Assembly: GCA_017541145.1 (NCBI GenBank)
Contig: JAFXZT010000066.1
Span: 1 to 55,681, forward strand
DNA length: 55,681 bases
From: Bacteroidales bacterium
GTDB taxonomy: Bacteria; Bacteroidota; Bacteroidia; Bacteroidales; UBA3824
Direction of reading: 5' to 3'
Both the position numbers and the translations under genes were made by a program. The notes under the pieces were generated by a model that was not told where the DNA came from, did no database searches, and saw only the letters and a list, made by a program, of their open reading frames with translations. Shown here piece by piece: positions 7,506-15,663 of this stretch (position 1 is the stretch's first letter; each line of letters begins with the position of its first letter).

Positions 7506-9092
7506 ATGGAGAAAACACTATTATTAGGCGACGAGGCGATAGCACTTGGAGCAATTAATGCGGGACTCTCAGGAGTATACGCATATCCGGGCACGCCGTC
7601 AACCGAAATCACAGAATTTATTCAAAACAATCCTGTAGCAAAAGAAAGGAATATACATTCACGTTGGTGTACAAACGAAAAAACCGCAATGGAAGCCGCA
7701 CTTGGCATGTCATACGCCGGAAAACGTGCATTGGTTTGTATGAAACATGTTGGCATGAATGTTTGCGCCGACGCATTTGTAAACTCCGCTGTTACAGGAA
7801 TTAACGGCGGTTTGGTAGTTTTGGCTGCCGACGACCCTTCGATGCACTCAAGTCAAAACGAACAAGATTCAAGATTTTACGGTAAATTTGCCCTCATTCC
7901 GATTTTTGAACCTTCCAACCAACAAGAAGCATACGATGTAATGAAAATTGCATTTGAACTCAGCGAAAACCTTGGAGAACCTGTTTTATTGAGAGTTGTA
8001 ACAAGACTCGCACATTCAAGAGCCGCAGTTCAGACCGATGCAACAAGAGAAATGAATAGTTTTAATCCTTCTGAATCAAGAGGTTGGGTATTATTGCCTG
8101 GAATTGCAAAAAAACAATATGCAAATCTTTTGGAAAAACAAACCCAAATGGAAGAAGCCGCAAGAAATTCGGTTTTCAACAAAATGGAAGGCAGCGGCAA
8201 CAATCTCGGCATTGTAGCCTGCGGTATCGGTTACAACTATGTAAAAGAAGCTGTAGCAAATTACAATATTCAAGAAACAAAAATATTAAAAATATCACAA
8301 TATCCTTTACCTGAAAATCAAGTACTTGAACTTGCCAAAACATGTAAAGAAATTCTCGTTGTAGAAGACGGTCAACCCGTTGTGGAGCTTGATGTAAAAC
8401 GCATAGTCGGCGACAAAGCCCAAGTTACAGGACGTCTTACGGGAAAACTTCCGCGTCAAGGCGAACTCAATCCGGACAATGTAGCCAAAGCTCTCGGCGC
8501 AGAAGTAAAAGTCTATTTTGAAAATGCAAAAAATCTCGCCGGTCGTCCTCCTCAACTTTGTCAAGGTTGCGGACACAGAGATGTATATGCGGCATTGAAA
8601 GAAGTAGCTGCCGAATACAAAAATTCAAGAATATTTGGTGATATCGGATGCTACACATTAGGAGCTTTACCACCGTTTCAGGCATTGGCAAGTTGCGTAG
8701 ACATGGGCGCATCAATCACGATGGCAAAAGGTGCAGCCGATGCAGGATTGTTTCCGTCGATAGCTGTAATCGGAGATTCTACTTTTACACATTCCGGCAT
8801 GACAGGCTTACTTGACGCAATAAACGATCACAGCAATATTACAGTAATAATTTCCGACAACCTTACAACAGCAATGACAGGCGGTCAGGATTCGGCAGGT
8901 ACCAACAAGTTTGAAGCTATTTGCCTTGGTCTTGGCGTAGAACCTGAACATGTAAAAGTTGTAGTACCGATGCCCAAAAACATCGAATCAATAAAACAAA
9001 CCATAAAAGAAGAAATAGAATACAACGGCGTATCAGTAATAATTCCCCGCCGCGAATGTATGCAGACAATCAAGAGACACAAAAAGAAATAG
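7506..9092 (+). CDS. iorA: Indolepyruvate:ferredoxin oxidoreductase alpha subunit
   Basis: With IorB it oxidatively decarboxylates aryl-pyruvates to aryl-acetyl-CoA with ferredoxin, or runs in reverse. The 528-residue protein starts with the pyrimidine-binding part (GDEAIALGAINAG, AYPGTPSTE). The C-terminal TPP-binding domain holds QLCQGCGHRD, GDIGCYTLG, GDSTFTHSG and SDNLTTAMTGGQD. It ends at RRECMQTIKRHKKK without the CxxCxxCxxxCP ferredoxin clusters that extend the archaeal enzyme to about 650 residues. I believe a short form is usual in Bacteroidota. iorB starts 8 nt downstream, which indicates an operon. Confidence 0.93.
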   Translation: MEKTLLLGDEAIALGAINAGLSGVYAYPGTPSTEITEFIQNNPVAKERNIHSRWCTNEKTAMEAALGMSYAGKRALVCMKHVGMNVCADAFVNSAVTGINGGLVVLAADDPSMHSSQNEQDSRFYGKFALIPIFEPSNQQEAYDVMKIAFELSENLGEPVLLRVVTRLAHSRAAVQTDATREMNSFNPSESRGWVLLPGIAKKQYANLLEKQTQMEEAARNSVFNKMEGSGNNLGIVACGIGYNYVKEAVANYNIQETKILKISQYPLPENQVLELAKTCKEILVVEDGQPVVELDVKRIVGDKAQVTGRLTGKLPRQGELNPDNVAKALGAEVKVYFENAKNLAGRPPQLCQGCGHRDVYAALKEVAAEYKNSRIFGDIGCYTLGALPPFQALASCVDMGASITMAKGAADAGLFPSIAVIGDSTFTHSGMTGLLDAINDHSNITVIISDNLTTAMTGGQDSAGTNKFEAICLGLGVEPEHVKVVVPMPKNIESIKQTIKEEIEYNGVSVIIPRRECMQTIKRHKKK

Positions 9093-9100
9093 TAAAAATT

Positions 9101-9679
9101 ATGAAAAAAGATTTGATTTTATGCGGAGTTGGCGGACAAGGAATTCTGTCAATCGCTACAATTATAGGCGAAGCTGCCACCAAAGCCGGACTTTATTTGA
9201 AACAAGCGGAAGTTCATGGCATGAGTCAGAGGGGCGGCGACGTACAAAGCAACCTCAGATTATCAACTTCTGAGATTTATTCCGACTTGATTCCTAAAGG
9301 CAAATGCGATGTAATTATCTCGATGGAACCGATGGAATCTCTCAGATATTTGCCGTATCTCAACAAAGACGGTTGGATTGTTACAAGCAACAAACCGGTT
9401 GTCAACATCCCGAATTATCCCGACGAAACTGCACTTAACCAAGAATTGGAATCGCTGCCGCACGTGGCAAAACTTGATATCGATACAATCGCAAAAGAAG
9501 TTGGTATGCCCAAAACTGCAAACATGGTATTGCTTGGACTTGCAGCTCCTTACATCGAAATTCTCAGCATAGAACAACTTCGCGAGGCTATCAAAACAGT
9601 TTTTGCACGCAAAGGAGAAGATATTGTAAATATCAATCTCAAAGCATTTGATGCCGGCGTGGCAAACGAGCAGAAGTAA
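9101..9679 (+). CDS. iorB: Indolepyruvate:ferredoxin oxidoreductase beta subunit
   Basis: This is the gamma-domain subunit of the 2-oxoacid:ferredoxin oxidoreductase family and partner of IorA. It has 192 residues from ATG 9101; an upstream in-frame start would overlap iorA and add residues unlike the family. The N-terminal CGVGGQGILSIATIIGEAA and then EVHGMSQRGGDVQSNLR are diagnostic. It has no iron-sulfur motifs and should be cytoplasmic. It starts 8 nt after iorA and is followed 91 nt later by the phenylacetate-CoA ligase, which uses the matching aryl-acetate substrate. Confidence 0.93.
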   Translation: MKKDLILCGVGGQGILSIATIIGEAATKAGLYLKQAEVHGMSQRGGDVQSNLRLSTSEIYSDLIPKGKCDVIISMEPMESLRYLPYLNKDGWIVTSNKPVVNIPNYPDETALNQELESLPHVAKLDIDTIAKEVGMPKTANMVLLGLAAPYIEILSIEQLREAIKTVFARKGEDIVNINLKAFDAGVANEQK

Positions 9680-9770
9680 CAATCCGGATGTCAACAACAA
9701 TTTTTTAAAAAAAATTTATTTAACTAAAACCTTTATTTTAACGCTACTAATTATTTTTTTTAACTAAACA

Positions 9771-11087
9771 ATGGACACAAAATCAGAATATCTCCATCCC
9801 GAAATGGAGACACTAAGCATAGAAGACATCCGAAAGCTACAACTCGAAAGATTGAAAGCTACCATAAATCATTGCATGAATTCCGAATTTTACAAAAAAC
9901 GTTTTGCTGAAAACGGTCTAAAACCCGAAGATATCAAAACTCTCGACGACTTGAAAAAGATTCCGTTTACTACAAAACAGGATTTGCGTGACAATTATCC
10001 GTTCGGACTTCGCTCAATAGAACTAAAAGATTGCGTAAGACTCCACTCATCAAGCGGTACAACCGGCAATCCGACTGTAATTTTACATTCACAAAAGGAT
10101 TTGGACGAATGGGCAAACGCAGTAGCCCGCTGTCTTTGGATGGTGGGACTAAGACCTGATGATGTATTCCAAAATTCATCGGGTTACGGCATGTTTACCG
10201 GCGGTTTGGGATTTCAATACGGTGCAGAACGTCTTGGTATGCTGACAGTTCCGGCAGCAGCAGGCAACACACTGCGTCAAATAAAATTCATAAAAGATTT
10301 TGGCACAACAGCCATTCACGCTGTACCATCATACGTTACAAGAATAAAAGAAGTGATGGATCAACAAGGAATAGACCCGAAAAAAGATACCAAACTGAAA
10401 ATTTTGGCAATCGGTGCCGAACCTCACTCCGAAGCTCAACGCAAAAGAATCGAAGAGATGTTAGGCGTAAAAGCTTACAACTCGTTTGGTATGAGCGAAA
10501 TGTGCGGTCCGGGCGTGGCTTTTGAATGTAAAGAACAAAACGGTCTGCACTTTTGGGAAGACTATTATATCGTAGAAATTGTAAACCCCGAAACATTGGA
10601 ACCCGTACCCGAAGGCGAAATCGGCGAACTGGTACTCACCACAATCAACCGCGAAGCAATGCCGCTTTTGAGATACCGAACCCGCGACCTCACGAGAATA
10701 CTCGGTCACGATTGTCCGTGCGGACGTCATCATGTAAGGCTTGACAGAATGAAAGGCCGCTCCGACGATATGATGGTTCTAAGAGGTGTTAACATCTTCC
10801 CTATTCAGATTGAGACAATCCTTATGCAATTCAAAGAGCTGTCTACCAATTATTTAATCACGCTTACAACCGACGGCGACAACGATAATATGACTGTAGA
10901 AGTAGAACTTGAAGATCTTTTTACAGACGATTATACTCAGCTCGAAAAACTTACAAAGGATATCACAAGAGCGTTGAAAGATGAAATTTTGCTGACACCT
11001 CACGTAAAACTTATTGCAAAAGGTACGCTCCCTGTTTCGGAAGGCAAAGCAGTAAGAGTTGTTGACAAACGCAAAGTTTATGAATAG
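9771..11087 (+). CDS. paaK: Phenylacetate--CoA ligase
   Basis: An AMP-forming ligase that activates phenylacetate or related aryl-acetates with CoA. The 438 residues match the family length. The ATP-binding P-loop HSSSGTTGNPT lies at 92-102. Other conserved parts are NSFGMSEMCGPG, YRTRDLTRI and the C-terminal GRSDDMMVLRGVNIFP. Together with IorAB it can link aryl-acetates to aryl-pyruvates: reductive carboxylation for aromatic amino-acid synthesis, or the reverse during amino-acid fermentation with ATP gain. The ACT protein follows 19 nt later. The exact aryl group (phenyl, indole or hydroxyphenyl) cannot be read from sequence. Confidence 0.93.
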   Translation: MDTKSEYLHPEMETLSIEDIRKLQLERLKATINHCMNSEFYKKRFAENGLKPEDIKTLDDLKKIPFTTKQDLRDNYPFGLRSIELKDCVRLHSSSGTTGNPTVILHSQKDLDEWANAVARCLWMVGLRPDDVFQNSSGYGMFTGGLGFQYGAERLGMLTVPAAAGNTLRQIKFIKDFGTTAIHAVPSYVTRIKEVMDQQGIDPKKDTKLKILAIGAEPHSEAQRKRIEEMLGVKAYNSFGMSEMCGPGVAFECKEQNGLHFWEDYYIVEIVNPETLEPVPEGEIGELVLTTINREAMPLLRYRTRDLTRILGHDCPCGRHHVRLDRMKGRSDDMMVLRGVNIFPIQIETILMQFKELSTNYLITLTTDGDNDNMTVEVELEDLFTDDYTQLEKLTKDITRALKDEILLTPHVKLIAKGTLPVSEGKAVRVVDKRKVYE

Positions 11088-11106
11088 TTATAAAAAAAAT
11101 ATAATT

Positions 11107-11529
11107 ATGACAATAAAACAATTATCAATATTCATAGAAAACAAATCCGGAACACTCATCAAAGTTTTGGATTTGTTAAGCAAGGAATCCATACAGATTA
11201 TTGCGTCCACAATAGCCGACACCACAGAATTTGGAATCTACAGAGTAATTTGCAACGAACCGACGAAGGCTTACAACATCTTGAAAGACAACAATATCAA
11301 TGTTCAATTAACAGATGTTTTAGGAATCAGAATCAAAGACAAACCTGGCATGGCAGCACAAGCAATCGACCTGATTTCAAAAGCCGGAATCGACATCTCT
11401 TACATGTACACATTCCTCTTAAACGGTGAAGGCATACTTATAATGCGTACCAATCCGTGCGACAAAACTAAAGAAATTATCAAACAAAATAATATCGGTT
11501 TTATTACCGAAAACGATTTACAAAAATAA
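11107..11529 (+). CDS. Tandem ACT-domain protein
   Basis: A small protein (140 residues from ATG 11107; an earlier in-frame start would overlap paaK) made of two ACT modules, about 1-65 and 68-138. Each opens with the typical strand and ligand loop, FIENKSGTLIKVLDLL and RIKDKPGMAAQAIDLI. ACT pairs bind amino acids and usually act as allosteric or sensory subunits. Its place at the end of the ior-paaK run suggests sensing of an aromatic amino acid. No catalytic domain is present. A terminator follows directly. Confidence 0.88.
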   Translation: MTIKQLSIFIENKSGTLIKVLDLLSKESIQIIASTIADTTEFGIYRVICNEPTKAYNILKDNNINVQLTDVLGIRIKDKPGMAAQAIDLISKAGIDISYMYTFLLNGEGILIMRTNPCDKTKEIIKQNNIGFITENDLQK

Positions 11530-11555
11530 TAACTATTTCCAATTTTTAAGACGAG

Positions 11556-11594
11556 GCGAATCCGTTACAATATTTTTTTAGGATTCGCTTTTTT
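11556..11594 (+). terminator. Intrinsic terminator after ior-paaK-ACT run
   Basis: An 8-bp GC-containing stem (GCGAATCC / GGATTCGC) with a 17-nt loop and a T6 run. It ends the aromatic operon, so the aminotransferase that follows probably needs read-through or its own promoter. Confidence 0.85.
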
Positions 11595-11622
11595 ATTGAT
11601 AAAAAAAATTACAACACAAAAA

Positions 11623-12924
11623 ATGGACAAACAACTTGTAACAAATACAATTCACGAAGCCGGACTTGACGATTTTTCACAAGTCACAATCAGAGATATC
11701 GCCAAATTATCCAAACAATTGGAAAATCTCAGCGGCGAAAAATTCATTCATCTTGAAATGGGAGTTCCGGGTTTGAAACCTTCAGAAATAGGAACCGAAG
11801 CCGAAATCGAAGCCCTAAAAAACAATTGCGCTCAAACATATCCTCCCAACGACGGGATTCCGGCAATCAAACAAGCAGCATCAAGATTTGTAAAAGCATT
11901 TATTGATTTGGATATCGACCCACTATGCTGTATGCCCACAACCGGCTCAATGCAAGGCACTTTCGCAGTTTTCACAACTTTGAAAATCGCAAGACCGGAA
12001 AAAGATACTGTACTTTTCATTCATCCCGGATTTCCGGTTCAAACAACACAATGCGAAGTTATCGGTCTAAAAACTTTGGGTATTGACATCTATAATTATC
12101 GCGGAGAAAAACTGATTCAGAAATTAGAAGAAACTCTCAAAAACGGAAAAATCAACAGCATCGTTTACTCCAATCCTAACAATCCGTCGTGGGTTTGTTT
12201 TACTGACGAGGAACTGAAAGGCATCGGCGAACTCGCTACAAAATACGATGTTATCATCTTGGAAGATTTGGCATATTTTGCGATGGACTTCCGTCAGGAT
12301 TTGTCACACCCGTTTCAAGCACCGTTCCAAGTTTCAGTAGGAAAATACACAGAAAATTATATCATCAGCATTTCCGGCTCAAAAGCATTTTCGTATGCAG
12401 GACAGCGAATTGGCGTTACATGTATTTCCAACAAGCTGTATCACACCAAGTTGAAGACAATAGAAGAAAGATTTCAAGTTTCAGAATTTGGAGCATTCAT
12501 GGCAAACAGAATACTGTACACATTATCAAGCGGTGTAACACATTCTACACAATATGCAATGGCAGCTATGATGAATGCAGCAAGCGACGGCAAATACAAT
12601 TTTCTAAAAGACGTAAAAGTTTACGGAGAAAGAGCCAAATTTATGAAAGAAATTTTGTTGAAAAACAATTTTTATCTTGTTTACGACAACGATTTGGGCA
12701 AGCCTTTGGCAGACGGATTTTACTTTACAACTCAATATCCGGGCATGACAGCGGTAGAACTTACCAAAGAATTGATGTTTTACGGAGTTTCAGTTTTTCC
12801 GCTCAACACAATGGGTTCGCTTCAACAAGGCGTAAGAATATGCACTTCGTTTTTCCACGACAATTTGCGTGACGCCTTTGCCGAACGAATCAGCAATTTT
12901 GCAAAAGACCACCCGATAAAATAG
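11623..12924 (+). CDS. Class I/II pyridoxal-phosphate aminotransferase
   Basis: ATG 11623 gives 433 residues; an in-frame TTG at 11596 falls against the terminator and is less likely. Fold type I features are YPPNDGIPAIKQAASRF, YSNPNNPSW (substrate and cofactor contacts), an LEDLAYFAMDF segment with the cofactor Asp, and SGSKAFSYAGQRIG with Schiff-base Lys254. The substrate is not determined by sequence. Next to IorAB and the phenylacetate ligase, an aromatic aminotransferase supplying or using aryl-pyruvates is the best inference. A long hairpin terminator follows. Confidence 0.88.
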   Translation: MDKQLVTNTIHEAGLDDFSQVTIRDIAKLSKQLENLSGEKFIHLEMGVPGLKPSEIGTEAEIEALKNNCAQTYPPNDGIPAIKQAASRFVKAFIDLDIDPLCCMPTTGSMQGTFAVFTTLKIARPEKDTVLFIHPGFPVQTTQCEVIGLKTLGIDIYNYRGEKLIQKLEETLKNGKINSIVYSNPNNPSWVCFTDEELKGIGELATKYDVIILEDLAYFAMDFRQDLSHPFQAPFQVSVGKYTENYIISISGSKAFSYAGQRIGVTCISNKLYHTKLKTIEERFQVSEFGAFMANRILYTLSSGVTHSTQYAMAAMMNAASDGKYNFLKDVKVYGERAKFMKEILLKNNFYLVYDNDLGKPLADGFYFTTQYPGMTAVELTKELMFYGVSVFPLNTMGSLQQGVRICTSFFHDNLRDAFAERISNFAKDHPIK

Positions 12925-12933
12925 TAAGTATAT

Positions 12934-12985
12934 AATAAAATCACATCCGTTGATATAAAAAACAGATGTGATTTTATTTATAATC
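12934..12985 (+). terminator. Intrinsic terminator after aminotransferase gene
   Basis: A 14-bp perfect stem, AATAAAATCACATC with GATGTGATTTTATT, and a 17-nt loop. The T-rich end of the stem gives the release tract. Confidence 0.75.
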
Positions 12986-13124
12986 AACAATTTGAGCTAC
13001 ATGATTTTTCCATATTGCATGAAATATACAAAACATCAAAACTTAATACTATAAATCAAAGAAACTCAAGTAATTAACAAATTCTAATCAAAAAATTTAC
13101 TGCAATAATTGAATATCGTGATTG

Positions 13125-13319
13125 TTACCATATTCTTTTATGATACGGCACTTCTCTTAATTTAGAAAAATCACCGCTAAAAAGCGAGTTCAACAATTCC
13201 AAACAAGTTGTTTTACCAACGCCGTTCTTGCCAATGATAATAGTGATATTGTTCTTAAACTCAATACGATGATTGAATCTGTTAAACAATCCTTCAATGC
13301 TAAAACTTTTAATATTCAT
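13125..13319 (-). pseudogene. N-terminal remnant of an AAA/OLD-type ATPase
   Basis: Only 64 residues are open. They start MNIKSFSIEGLFNRF and hold a Walker A motif IIGKNGVGKTT, as at the N-terminus of SMC/RecF-like AAA ATPases of defence or accessory islands. The frame then stops after YHKRIW. The next 120 bases on the minus strand show no Walker B, signature motif or continuing frame. Intact relatives are several hundred residues long, so this is a truncated relic. It sits in an AT-rich gap between the aminotransferase and a secreted protein gene. Confidence 0.7.
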
Positions 13320-13502
13320 AATATCGCGATAATGTTATGCAACATTTATACTAAATATTAGTATCAACAAAACTTTTTAGAGAAAAAACACATTCAATTT
13401 TATAGACCGATTTATTACTTCTTAATTTCATAAAAATTGTTAAGTAAAACTCAATAAACGTTATAATAAACAGCCTAATTGCAATTTCTATAAAATAATT
13501 AC

Positions 13503-13510
13503 TACTTTTG
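13503..13510 (+). promoter_or_regulatory. -7 box of secreted protein gene 13543
   Basis: TACTTTTG followed by C is a good TAnnTTTG element, 32 nt before the ATG at 13543. Confidence 0.6.
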
Positions 13511-13542
13511 CACCGTTAATAAACAAAAAACAAAAACGCGAA

Positions 13543-14097
13543 ATGAAAAAAATATTTTTACTGTTAACTATTTTAACTATCAGTATCAGTGCAATTTGTC
13601 AAACAGAACAAACACACATGCAATTTCAAGGTTTTGATATCGACGGCAGCCTTGTTGACTACATGCACAAACTCGACAGCAAGGGTTTCAAAAACGTAGG
13701 AATCGAAAAAGGCGTTGGAATCCTAAACGCAAATCTCGAAGGCTACAGAAATTGCATCGTCAACGCAGTAAGCGGCAACAGCAACACAAATGTTTACCTC
13801 GTATCTGTTTGCTACACCTACGCAAGCTCACCAGCCGACTTGGAACCAGGTTATCAAAATATCAAGAAAAAACTCATTGAAAATTACGGCGAAGTTGCTG
13901 AAGAAAATACAGGAACTTTTCAAGAATTTGTCTATCCGGGTTACGAAAAAGCTTGGCACGATACCACAGTGCCGTCCGACTGCAAATTTATAACTCCAAA
14001 CGGAATTATCAAACTTGCAATCATCAAAAGAAATATGTGCACTTTATCAATAGTTTATATCGACAAAGTCAACCAGAAAAAAGCAATGAACAATTAA
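13543..14097 (+). CDS. Secreted protein of unknown function
   Basis: A 184-residue protein with a clear signal peptide (MKKIFLLLTILTISISAICQ, cleavage near residue 20). No lipobox Cys follows the cleavage site, so it should be free in the periplasm or outside. The mature part has an alpha/beta look with several Tyr- and Val-rich strands and four Cys. I do not recognise a named family, though similar short proteins that begin with a FDIDGSL-like segment occur in Bacteroidota. It has its own -7 box and terminator, so it is probably monocistronic. Confidence 0.75.
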   Translation: MKKIFLLLTILTISISAICQTEQTHMQFQGFDIDGSLVDYMHKLDSKGFKNVGIEKGVGILNANLEGYRNCIVNAVSGNSNTNVYLVSVCYTYASSPADLEPGYQNIKKKLIENYGEVAEENTGTFQEFVYPGYEKAWHDTTVPSDCKFITPNGIIKLAIIKRNMCTLSIVYIDKVNQKKAMNN

Positions 14098-14122
14098 TTT
14101 CAATAAAAACAATAAATCAAAA

Positions 14123-14162
14123 ACTGTCCAAAGAAATTTATATTTTTTGGACAGTTTTTTTA
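14123..14162 (+). terminator. Intrinsic terminator
   Basis: A hairpin ACTGTCCAAA / TTTGGACAGT with a T-run, just before the zinc-ribbon ORF. The zinc-ribbon start (14178) is 16 nt after it. Confidence 0.8.
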
Positions 14163-14177
14163 TACAATAACAACACT

Positions 14178-14351
14178 ATGATAGAATTCACAGAAAAATA
14201 CAGATGTCAAAATTGTAATCATAATTTTACAGTTACAACTTTTGAAAACTTCCGCCCAGAAATGTTGAGATGTCCCAAATGCGGAAGTTATAAAATACAA
14301 AATATCAACGATTTAAGTTTATTAAAAAAACTTTTTAACAAAAAAAAATAA
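14178..14351 (+). CDS. Small zinc-ribbon protein
   Basis: A 57-residue protein from ATG 14178 with two CxxC knuckles, YRCQNCNHNF and LRCPKCGSYK, 17 residues apart, as in rubredoxin-like and FmdB-like zinc ribbons. The tail is basic (LLKKLFNKKK). Such proteins bind one zinc and may contact nucleic acid or protein; the partner is unknown. The start only 16 nt after a terminator T-run leaves little room for a promoter, so its expression is unclear. Confidence 0.65.
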   Translation: MIEFTEKYRCQNCNHNFTVTTFENFRPEMLRCPKCGSYKIQNINDLSLLKKLFNKKK

Positions 14352-14551
14352 CGTCAAAATCTTCAATAATCACCTCCAAAATCAACAATATTTTATCGAG
14401 AACAAGATTAGAAAATCAATTAAAAAAAAAGTAAAAATACACTTCAAAAAAAAGGAACTTGCACTACGAAAAAATCTGATTTTCTAATATTAATATCGAA
14501 ATTTGCAATATTGAAATATTGATGTGGAATTGAAAAAAAAAAGGAGGGAAT
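14352..14551. other. A-rich spacer
   Basis: Two hundred bases without an ORF or repeat. An ATTTGC element near 14500 may be the -7 region of the next gene. Just before ATG 14552 lies AAGGAGGGAAT, a strong Shine-Dalgarno-like sequence that the neighbouring genes lack. Confidence 0.5.
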
Positions 14552-15196
14552 ATGATTAAAAAGTTTTTGTTTTTGGTTTTGACATTATTTTTAAACACTG
14601 CACTCTTTGCAATAAAAAACGACTTGATTTTCATATTGGACGACAGTGCGGCTATGAAACAAGGTCATATTGCAATACTTGTCGGCAACGAAAAAACAGG
14701 TTGGGAATATGTTTCAATTAACGGAACCGGCTTAATACCAACACCTTGGGGTGTTAACACCAATCCTGACATCGGAACTGTAATCACGGATATATTCGGG
14801 CATAAAATTCACGGTCTAAAACGTGCAATACGTCGTGCTTGCGAAATCAATCCGAAAGAAAAACACCGTTACCACAAATACAAACGTGTAAAAACCAACG
14901 AAAAAGAAGATTCAATTGCATTAAACGCAGCGAGAAACACCGCATCAGCATTTTTGTACGGAATTATGGGACCGGGACAATCATGTATTGATGTAGCGCA
15001 AAACGCATTTTCATCGTTGGTAAAATTCAGAAAGTTAGACAAAAAAGGATCTGTTCCGGGTCAAAGCGATTGGATACCGAAAAAATGGTTTCATAAAATT
15101 GACAAACGCATAAAATTCGCAAACAGAAGATCGAAAAACGGTAATCAAATAATTGCAGACGCAAATAACAACGGAGAAATTTCTACAGATAATTAA
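14552..15196 (+). CDS. Secreted permuted papain-like (NlpC/P60-type) protein
   Basis: This 214-residue protein has a signal peptide ending near residue 20 (LNTALFA). The order His first, Cys later fits circularly permuted NlpC/P60 or papain-like folds: LDDSAAMKQGHIAILVG with His39, GWEYVSINGTG, and GPGQSCIDVAQNAF with Cys145. The same arrangement occurs as the C-terminal domain of RHS-like polymorphic proteins, where it may cleave peptidoglycan or amide bonds. Here it stands alone with a signal peptide. The tail is very basic. A strong AAGGAGGG ribosome site is unusual for this genome. A terminator follows. The function is inferred from motif order only. Confidence 0.6.
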   Translation: MIKKFLFLVLTLFLNTALFAIKNDLIFILDDSAAMKQGHIAILVGNEKTGWEYVSINGTGLIPTPWGVNTNPDIGTVITDIFGHKIHGLKRAIRRACEINPKEKHRYHKYKRVKTNEKEDSIALNAARNTASAFLYGIMGPGQSCIDVAQNAFSSLVKFRKLDKKGSVPGQSDWIPKKWFHKIDKRIKFANRRSKNGNQIIADANNNGEISTDN

Positions 15197-15282
15197 AGTT
15201 GCAGAGAGATTATTTATTTTAGTTGATAAACAACGAATACAATTAAATAAGAGATAGTTATATAAAAATTCGTTGCAAAATT

Positions 15283-15311
15283 AACCGTGGGTTTTAGCTC
15301 ACGGTTTTTTT
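15283..15311 (+). terminator. Intrinsic terminator after 14552 gene
   Basis: Stem CCGTG / CACGG extended by flanking A-T pairs, followed by T7. Confidence 0.75.
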
Positions 15312-15364
15312 ATGCTGATTTCTAAAAAAAAGATGTCAAAATAAAAAAAATGGATATGATATAA

Positions 15365-15398
15365 AACAAAAAAACGGTTTCAAAAATTGAACCGTTTT
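15365..15398 (-). terminator. Intrinsic terminator of tRNA-Gly copy 3
   Basis: On the minus strand AAAACGGTTC and GAAACCGTTTT pair around a short loop and run into a T-tract. It lies about 60 nt after the 3' end of the tRNA. Confidence 0.7.
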
Positions 15399-15457
15399 AA
15401 AAAACTTTAATTAACTAAAACCTAATAAATAAACATCAATAAGGAATAAAAATAAAG

Positions 15458-15530
15458 AGCGGGAGACGAGACTCGAACTCGCGACCCCAACCTTGGCAAG
15501 GTTGTGCTCTACCAACTGAGCTACTCCCGC
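15458..15530 (-). tRNA. tRNA-Gly(GCC), copy 3
   Basis: The same 73-nt sequence as the copies at 1779 and 2005, anticodon GCC, CCA not encoded. Its upstream flank (15600-15630) is nearly identical to that of copy 2, including the -33 region and A-tract. It therefore looks like a dispersed duplicate with its own promoter and terminator. Confidence 0.97.
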
Positions 15531-15571
15531 ATTAAGTTTTGGAAGGGTGATTTCCTTTCCTTTTTGCGATG

Positions 15572-15630
15572 CAAAGTTAGATACTATTTCCGATTCCACC
15601 AAATTTTTCGAGAGTTTTTTTTATGTTTTT
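15572..15630 (-). promoter_or_regulatory. Promoter of tRNA-Gly copy 3
   Basis: On the minus strand, -7 TAACTTTG (15572-15579), a 20-nt spacer and -33 TTTG (15600-15603). Above it lies an A-tract with ACTCTCG, almost the same as before the tRNA cluster at 2136. Confidence 0.8.
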
Positions 15631-15663
15631 CACGAAAAATTATTCATTATTCTGATTTATAAT

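Noticed and set aside
12420-12872. 150-codon + ORF inside the aminotransferase gene
   Set aside because: It is a shadow frame of the well-supported aminotransferase, rich in Arg and Ser with no recognisable domain.
15458-15633. tRNA-Gly copy 3 as an integration site of a mobile element
   Set aside because: No integrase gene and no partial tRNA duplicate were seen. The copy is full length with its own promoter and terminator.
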